From: Legionella longbeachae
Lineage (GTDB): Bacteria > Pseudomonadota > Gammaproteobacteria > Legionellales > Legionellaceae
Assembly (NCBI RefSeq): GCF_004283175.1
Contig: NZ_RXNW01000007.1
Coordinates: forward strand, 124,001 to 188,000
DNA: 64,000 bases
Direction of reading: 5' to 3'
Numbering within the stretch: the first letter of the stretch is position 1; each line of letters opens with the position of its first letter. Shown here piece by piece: positions 9,544-17,275 of the stretch. Under the pieces are notes generated by a model. That model was not told where the DNA came from and did not search any database. It saw only the letters and a program-made list of their open reading frames with translations. Position numbers and translations under genes: made by a program.

Positions 9544-9912
9544 TTATTTTTCTGGATTATTCTTTTTGCTATACCGTTCCTGGTAGCGTTGGAAGGCATA
9601 TTTAGCCTGCTCCTGAGTTACCACGTCAACTTCATTACCGTAAATGTCAACTCGTGCAACATTTTCTTTTTGACAATTTAAATAAGCAGGGGAGGCGCTG
9701 TAATAACTTAAGGCATCACGAAGCGATTTTTTACTAAATGGAGGCGAATCCAACCGCTCATAGAAATCAATGATATCATCAAATATACCAATCTTTAGGG
9801 GTTTTATTTGGCTGCTTTTTTTAAAAAAAGCATTAGGAAAATGTTCAATAAGCCAGTCAATTATTTGGAGCTTGTCTTTTTTTACTGTTGTTAACGATTG
9901 TTTATCCATCAT
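9544..9912 (-). CDS. minimal ProQ/FinO-domain RNA chaperone
   Basis: The 122 residues amount to little more than one ProQ/FinO domain. IIDWLIEHFPNAFF matches the first helices of the fold, KPLKIGIFDDI its central strand-turn, and LRDALSYYSASPAYL the conserved helix with the tyrosine/arginine patch that binds intrinsic-terminator stems. It lacks the linker and C-terminal Tudor domain of E. coli ProQ, so it corresponds to the short ProQ homologues known from Legionella rather than the longer RocC type. It should bind 3' hairpins of sRNAs and mRNAs in the cytoplasm. It is transcribed away from an sRNA gene starting about 340 bases upstream. The two adjacent ATGs at 9912 and 9909 leave the first residue uncertain. 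Confidence 0.88.
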   Translation of the reverse strand: MMDKQSLTTVKKDKLQIIDWLIEHFPNAFFKKSSQIKPLKIGIFDDIIDFYERLDSPPFSKKSLRDALSYYSASPAYLNCQKENVARVDIYGNEVDVVTQEQAKYAFQRYQERYSKKNNPEK

Positions 9913-10066
9913 TTTTCTCTAAAGCGAAATCGAGATGCTGAATAAACTAGCATATCTTCCGAGAGAATCAAGCATTAGTCATGTATATCGTTGATTATTT
10001 CTCTTTAAAATAGGTTTGTAGGTTATTTTTTACAGAATTAGCTTGGGGGTTTTACTTGATTCCTTG

Positions 10067-10080
10067 TAAGAAATTTCTCA
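10067..10080 (+). promoter_or_regulatory. LetA-type upstream activating site
   Basis: TAAGAAATTTCTCA fits the palindromic LetA-box consensus I know for Legionella rsmY and rsmZ promoters (TNAGAAATTTCTNA) at every fixed position. It sits about 185 bases before the predicted sRNA start, a distance typical for that response-regulator site. Consensus recalled, not looked up. Confidence 0.7.
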
Positions 10081-10217
10081 ATTTAAATAAAGACAATTGC
10101 TGTTATTTTAAATGAGGATTGATGAAGATAAAACTAACCGATTGTTTTAAAAAAATTTTTTTAAATTTAATCTATTTTCTTAAACTGACTCATAAGACAT
10201 TTTCACTTTTGACTGCC

Positions 10218-10246
10218 TTGCGCTTATTATTTTCAGTTGCTACATT
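10218..10246 (+). promoter_or_regulatory. sigma-70-like promoter of the Rsm-type sRNA
   Basis: TTGCGC (10218-10223) and TACATT (10241-10246) are separated by 17 bases and place transcription start near 10253, just before the first ACGGA motif. No ORF follows, consistent with an RNA gene. Confidence 0.6.
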
Positions 10247-10252
10247 TAATAC

Positions 10253-10386
10253 ATGGCTTATACGGATGTAAGTCAAACAAAAGGAATTGTAATCATACGG
10301 ATGTGGTTTTGTCAGGATGACAGTAAGAACTTTTAGTTCTTATACGGATGACTGCAGAAGCCAGGGTGGGAACCCTGGCTTTTTTA
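10253..10386 (+). ncRNA. RsmY/RsmZ-type CsrA-sequestering small RNA
   Basis: The predicted transcript of about 134 nt ends in a strong intrinsic terminator and carries six GGA motifs (10264, 10283, 10299, 10315, 10346, 10369). Three share the identical core TACGGATG, and several sit in small hairpin loops: CTTA-TACGGATG-TAAG, CAT-ACGG-ATG, GTCA-GGA-TGAC. Exposed GGA in loops is the CsrA-binding signature. In Legionella the two-component system LetA/S activates RsmY and RsmZ at stationary phase; they titrate CsrA and release transmissive-phase and effector mRNAs. The upstream LetA-like palindrome at 10067 and the lack of any ORF support this. Length is nearer the published size of RsmZ than RsmY, but I cannot decide which paralogue it is. 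It lies between the ProQ-like gene and an L,D-transpeptidase gene. Confidence 0.8.
10360..10385 (+). terminator. intrinsic terminator of the Rsm-type sRNA
   Basis: GCCAGGGT and ACCCTGGC form an 8-bp GC-rich stem with a GGGA loop followed by six T. It lies only two bases from the stop of the convergent L,D-transpeptidase gene and may serve both strands. Confidence 0.9.
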
Positions 10387-10387
10387 T

Positions 10388-11065
10388 TTATCCTACCAAG
10401 TAGCCAGAACGCGATAAAAACTTCCTGTCAGGAAAATAAGCAAAAATTACAGAGCCATTTTTGATGGTATTAATCACTGGTTTTGCTAGAGTTTGTGCGA
10501 CTGCAGGGCAACCCCAGGACAATCCTGCACGGCCAGCTTTTTTTATAAAGTCTGGCTCTACATACCATGCACCATGTATCACTACTCGTCGACTTAAAGC
10601 GTTATCGTTTATGCCTTTCTCTAAGCCTTGTAAATTTAGGGAATATCCTTTGCTACCAATATAAGTATCTTTTGTAATGTAAGTTCCTAAACTCGATTGT
10701 TTACTGGAAGGGACATTAGAAAAATGACTTGCTTTATTTACACCAGAATTTCTGCCATGTGCAACATAGGTATTATAAAGAAGGCGTTCTCTACGAAGAT
10801 CAAAGATCCACATCCTTTGCTTATTTGAGGGCAAAGAGTAATCAATTACAGTCAATACAGGTTTTTTAACATTACCTTTTTTGCTTGCATTTTTATAAGC
10901 AGTTAAAGCAAGTTTTAACACTTTTTTATTTAACTGGGGAGCCTTATGGCTTAAGTGTTCTACTTTTGTATTGATGTCAGTTTCAGACTGAGCAAACGAA
11001 GCAGTGCTCGTTGTAATATTGCTGGTTAAAATCAAACTAGAGATTAGAGTCAATAAAGTATTCAT
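10388..11065 (-). CDS. exported murein L,D-transpeptidase catalytic-domain protein (YkuD_2 type)
   Basis: This is a periplasmic or secreted protein that would act on peptidoglycan stem peptides. From ATG 11065 (225 residues) it has a signal peptide MNTLLTLISSLILTSN...SFA. The catalytic region reads VVIHGAW (His164) and GLSWGCPAV (Cys186), the H-G...S-x-G-C signature of the YkuD_2 branch, which in Legionella and Bdellovibrio relatives is a single-domain enzyme. An in-frame start at 11107 adds 14 charged residues ahead of the signal peptide and is unlikely; AGGAGAAGT lies directly before 11065. The gene stands alone; its 3' end abuts the sRNA terminator. Role could be 3-3 crosslinking or lipoprotein anchoring. 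Confidence 0.88.
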   Translation of the reverse strand: MNTLLTLISSLILTSNITTSTASFAQSETDINTKVEHLSHKAPQLNKKVLKLALTAYKNASKKGNVKKPVLTVIDYSLPSNKQRMWIFDLRRERLLYNTYVAHGRNSGVNKASHFSNVPSSKQSSLGTYITKDTYIGSKGYSLNLQGLEKGINDNALSRRVVIHGAWYVEPDFIKKAGRAGLSWGCPAVAQTLAKPVINTIKNGSVIFAYFPDRKFLSRSGYLVG

Positions 11066-11545
11066 ACTTCTCCTATCTTTTTCTTGTTCACCGTTACTGT
11101 TCTTCAAAAAAATGGTGATTATATTAACAAATCATGTAATTGTAAAATTAGAAGGGCTTTAATTGTTCATCAGGGCGAAAGATTACTCAATTCATAGGGT
11201 TAATTCAAAGCAACAAGCCATATTAGATTAAACATTAACCTAATGGTGTAAACTTAAGTCTTTTTGTGGTGTCGAAATTCAATCTAAATGTAATAATTTA
11301 AATTGAATTGTCCAAATAAATGTCTATATTTATGCAGGAATTAGAGTGTTCCATCTTAATTTCAGGATGAAAAAGGTAATTTTTACAGCAAAAATAGTTT
11401 AATTGCATTCCATTTTGTAGGGCACTAAACTATACTTCATTCTTCTTTTTAAAACTATCCAAACCCCAACCTTTCCTTATCTCTTCTAAGTTTTAGAGAG
11501 TAAAGAGGCAAGAGAATAGTTCTATGTTTGATTTCGGAGAATACT
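11066..11545. other. putA upstream region without gene
   Basis: This divergent intergenic stretch between the L,D-transpeptidase and putA has no coding frame I can support. A TATACT hexamer at 11431 could be the putA -10 box, though no good -35 lies 17 bases upstream. AATTCAAT (11276) and ATTGAATT (11302) form a spaced inverted repeat of unknown meaning. Just before the start, CGGAG lies six bases from ATG 11546. Confidence 0.4.
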
Positions 11546-14500
11546 ATGCTGGAAAAGCAGATCATGCAGTTACCCGAAGGAATACGAGCTGCCATTAATC
11601 AGGCCTATCGTGTTGACGAGTTATCATTGATAACAGAGCTTTGTGAAAAAGCGACACTAGGTGAACAGCAATTGATTGCGATTAGAAACAGTGCAACTAA
11701 ATTAGTTGAATTAGTACGAACTGAGCGCAAAAAAAGCACAGGTATTGATTCATTTTTGACCCAATATGCTTTATCAAGTGACGAAGGCATTGCTCTCATG
11801 TGTCTTGCTGAAGCATTACTTCGGGTGCCTGATAGCGCCACAATTGATAATTTGATTAAAGATAAATTGTCTGGCGGGGACTGGAAAGCTCACATGGGTC
11901 AAAGTGATTCATTTTTTGTAAATGCAACTACCTGGGCATTAATGTTAACGGGAAAGATACTTACTCCTGAAAAAGCACAAACCACTTTAACAAAATCACT
12001 AATGAAACTTGTTAACCGCAGTAGTGAGGCTGTAGTCAGAAAAGCAGTGGATAAAGCTATGCGTATTATGAGCAAGCAATTTGTGATGGGGCGTACCATC
12101 AACGAAGCACTCATAAGAGCTAAAAAGAAAGAGGCTCAAGGTTATCGTTATTCTTACGATATGTTAGGTGAAGCGGCACTTACCTCTGCTGATGCGATGC
12201 GTTATTTTGAAGCCTATAAAAAAGCAATTGAGGCTATAGGTAAACAGGTTGCAAAAGACTCTGATGTATATAAACGCCCAGGAATCTCTATCAAACTGTC
12301 TGCATTACATCCACGTTATAATGAAAGCCAACACGAACGGGTTATAGCTGAATTATCACCTAAGCTATTAGCATTGGCTTGTTTAGCAAAGGAATACGAT
12401 ATTGCTTTAACAGTTGATGCTGAGGAGTCTGAACGTTTAGAGCTATCCCTTGATGTAATCGAACGAGTTTTTAATGATGAAAGTTTAGATGGGTGGAATG
12501 GATTTGGGTTGGCCGTACAATCCTATCAAAAAAGAGCTTTTTATGTATTAGACTGGGTTGCTGCACTCGCAAGAAGAAAGAAGCGACGTATTATGGTACG
12601 TTTAATCAAAGGTGCATATTGGGATAGTGAAATTAAAAAGACTCAAATGCAAGGATTGACAGAGTACCCTGTGTTTACCCGAAAAGTTTTTACCGATGTT
12701 TCCTTCCAGGCGTGCGCAAAAAAAATTCTAACTATGACTGATGCAATTTACCCGCAGTTTGCCACACATAATGCTTATTCTGTTGCTATGATCCTGAATA
12801 TCACTGGAGATTATCGAGATTTTGAGTTTCAATGTTTACATGGAATGGGTAATGAGTTGTATCAACAAATCGTCCCCGCAGAGCGTTATGGAATCCCATG
12901 CCGTATTTATGCCCCTGTAGGAAGTCATGAAGATTTATTGCCCTATTTAGTAAGGCGACTATTAGAAAATGGTGCTAATTCTTCATTTGTAAATCGTATT
13001 GTTGATGATAAAGCACCCATAAATTCATTAGTTGAAGATCCGGTTGAAAAAGCACAGTCTTTATTGCATAAAATGAATAAAAATATTCCCTTGCCCGAAG
13101 ATATATTTCAACCCTCCAGAAAAAATTCTAAAGGATTTGATTTTTCTGATCGCATCGAACGTACTTTGTTACAACAAAAAATGGCAAAAATTAAATTGCA
13201 ACAATGGGATTCAGGCCCTATTGTGGCAGGAAACTACCTCTCTAAGGGTGAAAAACAACACATAGGGTCACCACAGCAAATTGAAAATATCATTGGAGCT
13301 GTTCAAAACGCAACACTCGAAGATGTAGAGCAAGCTTTATCACAAGCTACCAAAGCCTTTCCTGTCTGGTCAAATACCTCTGCTCGAGATAGAGCTGCAT
13401 GCCTGAATCGTTTTGCTGATTTATTGCAAGAAAATGATACAGAACTTATGGCTTTAGCTTGTCTTGAGGCAGGTAAAACAATGAATGACTGCATTGCTGA
13501 GGTGCGGGAGGCGATTGATTTTTGTCGATATTATGCGACACAATCACAACAGATATTGACCCAGCCGTTACGTTTATCGGGCTACACGGGTGAATTAAAT
13601 GAGTTAAGCCTTCATCCACGCGGAACAGTCTTATGTATTAGCCCATGGAATTTCCCCTTAGCTATTTTTACAGGCCAAGTTGTTGCTGCGCTGGCTACAG
13701 GAAATTGTGTCATAGCAAAACCTGCAGAACAAACTCCATTAATTGCTGCATATACCGTTAAATTAATGCTTCAAGCGGGAATTCCTGAAGGGGTAATACA
13801 ATTACTTCCTGGTTCTGGCGAAACGATTGGTGCTGCATTAGTGGCAGATAAAAGAATAAAAGCGGTTCTCTTTACAGGTTCAACGGAAACAGCACATCTT
13901 ATTAATCGTTCCTTGGCCGCACGCGGAGGTGAAATTATCCCGTTAATTGCTGAAACAGGGGGGCAAAATGCGATGATTGTTGACTCTTCTGCCCTGTTAG
14001 AACAAGTAGTTGTTGATGCAGTAAACTCTGCTTTTGGTAGCGCGGGCCAAAGATGTTCGGCATTGCGTGTATTGTTTGTCCAAGAGGAAGTTTATCCACG
14101 CACAATAGCACTATTAAAAGGCGCAATGGCTGAATTGGTAGTTGGTGATCCGCGTTGGTTAGTCACTGATGTGGGGCCTGTTATTGATAAAACAGCCTTA
14201 ACTACATTAAGCAATCATGTTGATAATATGAAAAAACGCTTTGAAATAATTTATCAATGCCCATTGGATGAATCACTTGAGTCAGGCTATTTTATGCCGC
14301 CGACTGCTATTGCAATAGATAATATAAATGAATTGGAGAAAGAGGTATTTGGTCCAGTGTTGCATGTAATTCAATTCAAGAAAAAGGATTTGGATCATGT
14401 TATTGAACAAATTAATGCAACCGGTTATGGTTTAACTTTAGGAATTCATAGCCGAATTAACGAAACTGTTGAATATATAAGGCAAAGAGTCCATGCGGGT

Positions 14501-14692
14501 AATTGTTATGTAAACCGTAATATGATAGGTGCTGTTGTAGGCTTACAACCTTTTGGAGGAGAGGGACTATCAGGTACCGGACCCAAAGCAGGTGGACCTA
14601 ATTATTTAATTCGGCTTTGCCATGAGCGAACATATACCGTAGATACTACTGCTGCGGGTGGTAATGCAAGCTTAATGTCTTTGCCAGATTAA
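11546..14692 (+). CDS. putA: bifunctional proline dehydrogenase / L-glutamate gamma-semialdehyde dehydrogenase PutA
   Basis: PutA converts proline to glutamate in two steps, with electrons passing to quinone via FAD and then to NAD+. The 1048 residues contain an N-terminal arm and proline dehydrogenase barrel (to about residue 500; RPGISIKLSALHPRY, RLIKGAYWD, ATHNAYSVA and RIYAPVGSHEDLLPYLVRRLLENGANSSFV are family hallmarks), then an ALDH domain with ISPWNFPLAIFTG, the base glutamate in IAETGGQNAM and catalytic Cys837 in SAGQRCSALR. There is no ribbon-helix-helix DNA-binding domain at the N-terminus and no long C-terminal extension, so it is a bifunctional enzyme, not the autorepressing trifunctional type. 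ATG 11546 has GGAG at proper spacing, so it is chosen over the TTG at 11528. Monocistronic by appearance. Peripheral inner membrane. Confidence 0.97.
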   Translation: MLEKQIMQLPEGIRAAINQAYRVDELSLITELCEKATLGEQQLIAIRNSATKLVELVRTERKKSTGIDSFLTQYALSSDEGIALMCLAEALLRVPDSATIDNLIKDKLSGGDWKAHMGQSDSFFVNATTWALMLTGKILTPEKAQTTLTKSLMKLVNRSSEAVVRKAVDKAMRIMSKQFVMGRTINEALIRAKKKEAQGYRYSYDMLGEAALTSADAMRYFEAYKKAIEAIGKQVAKDSDVYKRPGISIKLSALHPRYNESQHERVIAELSPKLLALACLAKEYDIALTVDAEESERLELSLDVIERVFNDESLDGWNGFGLAVQSYQKRAFYVLDWVAALARRKKRRIMVRLIKGAYWDSEIKKTQMQGLTEYPVFTRKVFTDVSFQACAKKILTMTDAIYPQFATHNAYSVAMILNITGDYRDFEFQCLHGMGNELYQQIVPAERYGIPCRIYAPVGSHEDLLPYLVRRLLENGANSSFVNRIVDDKAPINSLVEDPVEKAQSLLHKMNKNIPLPEDIFQPSRKNSKGFDFSDRIERTLLQQKMAKIKLQQWDSGPIVAGNYLSKGEKQHIGSPQQIENIIGAVQNATLEDVEQALSQATKAFPVWSNTSARDRAACLNRFADLLQENDTELMALACLEAGKTMNDCIAEVREAIDFCRYYATQSQQILTQPLRLSGYTGELNELSLHPRGTVLCISPWNFPLAIFTGQVVAALATGNCVIAKPAEQTPLIAAYTVKLMLQAGIPEGVIQLLPGSGETIGAALVADKRIKAVLFTGSTETAHLINRSLAARGGEIIPLIAETGGQNAMIVDSSALLEQVVVDAVNSAFGSAGQRCSALRVLFVQEEVYPRTIALLKGAMAELVVGDPRWLVTDVGPVIDKTALTTLSNHVDNMKKRFEIIYQCPLDESLESGYFMPPTAIAIDNINELEKEVFGPVLHVIQFKKKDLDHVIEQINATGYGLTLGIHSRINETVEYIRQRVHAGNCYVNRNMIGAVVGLQPFGGEGLSGTGPKAGGPNYLIRLCHERTYTVDTTAAGGNASLMSLPD

Positions 14693-14715
14693 TAGTGATC
14701 AATGTAGTTTTCAGG

Positions 14716-14731
14716 TTGGGCCAAGGCCCAA
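14716..14731 (+). terminator. hairpin downstream of putA
   Basis: TTGGGC-CAAG-GCCCAA lies 24 bases after the putA stop. No long T run follows, so termination strength is uncertain. Confidence 0.5.
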
Positions 14732-14735
14732 TCTA

Positions 14736-15377
14736 TTGTTCAAAAATTGCAAAAAAACACCCAAAAAGAAAAAAATCAATTGCTTTCAATGCTCTGTTTT
14801 AAAAGACTTGCTTTGTTACATCGCTCACCAACAAGGAGAGCTTTCATCGCAAAAATGCTCAATGTTTGTTATATATTGGTTTAATTTTCTGGAACAAGGG
14901 CCGGATTTAAAAAAAATTTATTATCACTAATTATTTTATCACAGCTCAGTCATTGGATTCCAAATAAATATTATTGGTATATCGGAACTTATTTAGGCAA
15001 TCAATTTTATACATTGTTTAATACCAATCTAAGTGATGATAGTATGTTTCTTAAAAAGAGATTGTTTCAAACGATTACTTCAACTAATCCCCATTATTCA
15101 TAACTGGCTTACTGATCAATTTATTAGTGAACTTGTAAAGAATATCCTGTTTTTTCGACGCAATGATAGCATTTTTTAGGTAAAAGAATACCAACAACTA
15201 AGATATCAATTAATAGTTACATTTTTTGAAAAGTTGTCTTTCGAGCAACAATCTTCAATCATGAAATGTTTAATGATAGATAAAAATATATCTTTTCTAA
15301 GCATTTATCCTAAATGGCAAGAGAGTCTTCAATGTTATTTGGAACAAGATTTAAAAAATGGATATCATTTTATCTAG
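14736..15377 (+). pseudogene. decayed gene of unknown function
   Basis: Three overlapping frames read as one interrupted protein. A first frame from TTG 14736 ends ...EQGPDLKK at an eight-A run near 14909; adding one A would carry it into LLSLIILSQLSHWIPNKYYW and on to YLGNQFYTLFNTNLSDD. A second shift around 15080 leads into IIHNWLTDQFISELVKNILF, then one in-frame TAG at about 15178, then VKEYQQLRYQL...SFLSIYPKWQESLQCYLEQD to the TAG at 15375. Reconstructed length would be about 210 residues, Leu/Ile/Tyr/Lys-rich with no domain I recognise. The low-GC composition and lack of homology fit an accessory or effector gene lost by mutation. Alternative: chance frames in AT-rich DNA, but the run lengths favour decay. 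The rest of the gap, 15378-15677, holds only the hairpin described next. Confidence 0.5.
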
Positions 15378-15620
15378 AGACAAATTATTCAAACTAAATC
15401 GAACTGTCTAGCTCTGCGCAAATAAATTTTATCCGTACCATATATGCTGTGGTGTTCCTGAGAGTGCCACACGGATTTGGTCATATATCGTTGCTCCAGT
15501 TAAGTATATTATCAATCTTGAGTAATATCTTTGGAGTCGCTAGGTCCAGAAAATTAAAGTCGTTTGGATTCTAAAGCATGGAGTTGGCTTGTCATGAAAT
15601 TAACGTTCGCCACCATTTAA

Positions 15621-15643
15621 AACCTGGATAATTTACCCAGGTT
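15621..15643 (-). terminator. terminator of the APC permease gene
   Basis: AACCTGG and CCAGGTT pair around a 9-nt loop 35 bases past the permease stop; on the minus strand the stem ends in TTTT. Confidence 0.6.
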
Positions 15644-15677
15644 ATAGATCAAAACAATTGAGTATGAATTTTAATCA

Positions 15678-17048
15678 TTAATGCTTTTTAGCCAGAAACC
15701 ATGGAATTAATACAAATAGAATTAATCCACCAATTAGAAATGATTCAAAAACGATTACATTACCTACTGGAATTTGAGTAGGTGGTACAAAGCCAATTAA
15801 AATAGCAACGAGACAACATAAAATACCTATTCCAGATACAAGCCACATGACTTTATTTCCCCCTGGAATAGTATAGGCTCGATGTTGATTTGGTTTGCTG
15901 TATCTTAGCTTAATAGCTGCTGCAAACATAAAGATATAAACTAATAACGCCATTTGAGCACATAAATCGCTGAGCATCCAATAGGCTGCATTGATAGAGT
16001 CCAGCAAAATAAAAGCAGTACTTAAAATGGTAAAAATAATGGCTTGAGCCAAGAGGATGTTTGTTGGAACGCCATATTTGTTTGTTTTTGCAAACCTTGC
16101 GGGTAAGGAGCCATCACGTGCAGAGACCATTAATCCTTTAGTTGGCCCAATAATCCATGCGGACACACCACTAAGTCCACCTAAAATAATTAACACGGCG
16201 ATTACTGAGGTCATCCAAGACATATGATAGGCTTTAAAAAATACCGCATAAGCATCAATAAGTCCGGATACTACACTTAAATTTTCATTAGGAACGACCA
16301 TAACAATAGCTAAGGAGCCTAAAGAAAGAGTAGAAATAACCAATATTGTGGAATAAAACAATGCTTTGGGGTAATCATGTTGAGGATTTTTAACTTCTTC
16401 TGCATGTACTGCAGACATTTCCATGCCGAGTAAACCAAATAGAACAACCGCAAAAAGTGATAAATTACCTAATGATTCAAAGTTAGGTAACAAATTAGAA
16501 GAATAACCTACGGCTATTGGCTTGCCTTGCATTCCCCAAAATACAGCAAGAACAATAATGAAAAGCATCGGAAATATTGTACCAACGGTTGCTCCAATGG
16601 TGCTCATGATGCTGGATATTTTCATCCCGAAACAATTGAGGATGGTGAATAACCAAAATAATACGAGTACAGTGCTTAATAAATAAAGTTTGTTATTTCC
16701 TAATTCAGGAGCGAATAAATAAGATAATGTAGCTGCTATAAATGCGAGTATAGTAGGGTACCAAACTACGTTATATATCCATTGCAGCCAAATGGTGATA
16801 AACGCTGCTCGTTTACCGAACGCTTCGCGAACCCACACATAGATTCCACCTGTATTGGGAAATGCTGTGGCTAATTCTGCTGCTACAAGGGAAACAGGTA
16901 TAAAAAAAGCGAATGCGGCAACAACGTAATAGGATATTAAAGATAAGCCGAGTTTTGCACTGATGGGTAGGGTGCGCAGGCTATCAACAGCGATGACGTT
17001 AATCATTACCAAAGAGAAAACGCTTAAAACCTTTTTGGGGTGATTCAT
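15678..17048 (-). CDS. APC-superfamily amino-acid permease (glutamate/GABA antiporter-like)
   Basis: The 456-residue inner-membrane transporter has about 12 hydrophobic spans. The start MNHPKKVLSVFSLVMINVIAVDSLRTLPI matches the first helix of APC exchangers of the GadC/YjeM group, and VAAELATAFPNTGGIYVWVREAFGKRAAF is the conserved TM2-loop2 of that family. GLLGMEMSAVHAEEVKNPQHDYPKAL is the TM6-loop consensus (G-x-E...A-x-E...P-x-x-x-x-P). Substrate cannot be fixed; amino acids are the main carbon source of Legionella and the gene sits near putA and acnA, consistent with nutrient uptake. It is preceded 19 bases upstream by a perfect inverted repeat (17067) that may be an operator. Confidence 0.9.
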   Translation of the reverse strand: MNHPKKVLSVFSLVMINVIAVDSLRTLPISAKLGLSLISYYVVAAFAFFIPVSLVAAELATAFPNTGGIYVWVREAFGKRAAFITIWLQWIYNVVWYPTILAFIAATLSYLFAPELGNNKLYLLSTVLVLFWLFTILNCFGMKISSIMSTIGATVGTIFPMLFIIVLAVFWGMQGKPIAVGYSSNLLPNFESLGNLSLFAVVLFGLLGMEMSAVHAEEVKNPQHDYPKALFYSTILVISTLSLGSLAIVMVVPNENLSVVSGLIDAYAVFFKAYHMSWMTSVIAVLIILGGLSGVSAWIIGPTKGLMVSARDGSLPARFAKTNKYGVPTNILLAQAIIFTILSTAFILLDSINAAYWMLSDLCAQMALLVYIFMFAAAIKLRYSKPNQHRAYTIPGGNKVMWLVSGIGILCCLVAILIGFVPPTQIPVGNVIVFESFLIGGLILFVLIPWFLAKKH

Positions 17049-17066
17049 GATTAGTCCTTAATGATT

Positions 17067-17085
17067 GCGGTTTAGGTTAAACCGC
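17067..17085. repeat. inverted repeat upstream of the permease gene
   Basis: GCGGTTTA and TAAACCGC pair perfectly around a 3-nt centre, 19 bases before the permease ATG. Position suggests either an operator or a leader hairpin; no regulator is assigned. Confidence 0.45.
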
Positions 17086-17149
17086 GAATAACTTGGATGT
17101 AGAGTTACTATCGGTTGGTTTTTAATCAAGTGCCTATCTAAGAATTTTC

Positions 17150-17178
17150 GATATCCCGCTTTTAACTCACGGGATATC
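17150..17178 (-). terminator. hairpin downstream of acnA
   Basis: GATATCCCG and CGGGATATC form nine perfect base pairs around an 11-nt loop, about 100 bases beyond the acnA stop. No T run, so Rho-independent strength is doubtful. Confidence 0.45.
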
Positions 17179-17275
17179 TACAGGAGGGATGTATACTTAT
17201 AGAGTATTTCGCTATCAAAGTTTCTTTTTAGAAAAACCAGATTACTGCTAAGCTAAAATCCAACCTAAATTAATA

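Noticed and set aside
12700-14130. Several 60-80 codon minus-strand frames inside putA
   Set aside because: They mirror the codon pattern of putA, lack ribosome sites and contain repetitive shadow sequence.
17067-17178. Riboswitch between acnA and the permease
   Set aside because: Only two simple inverted repeats are visible; no conserved aptamer core that I recognise.
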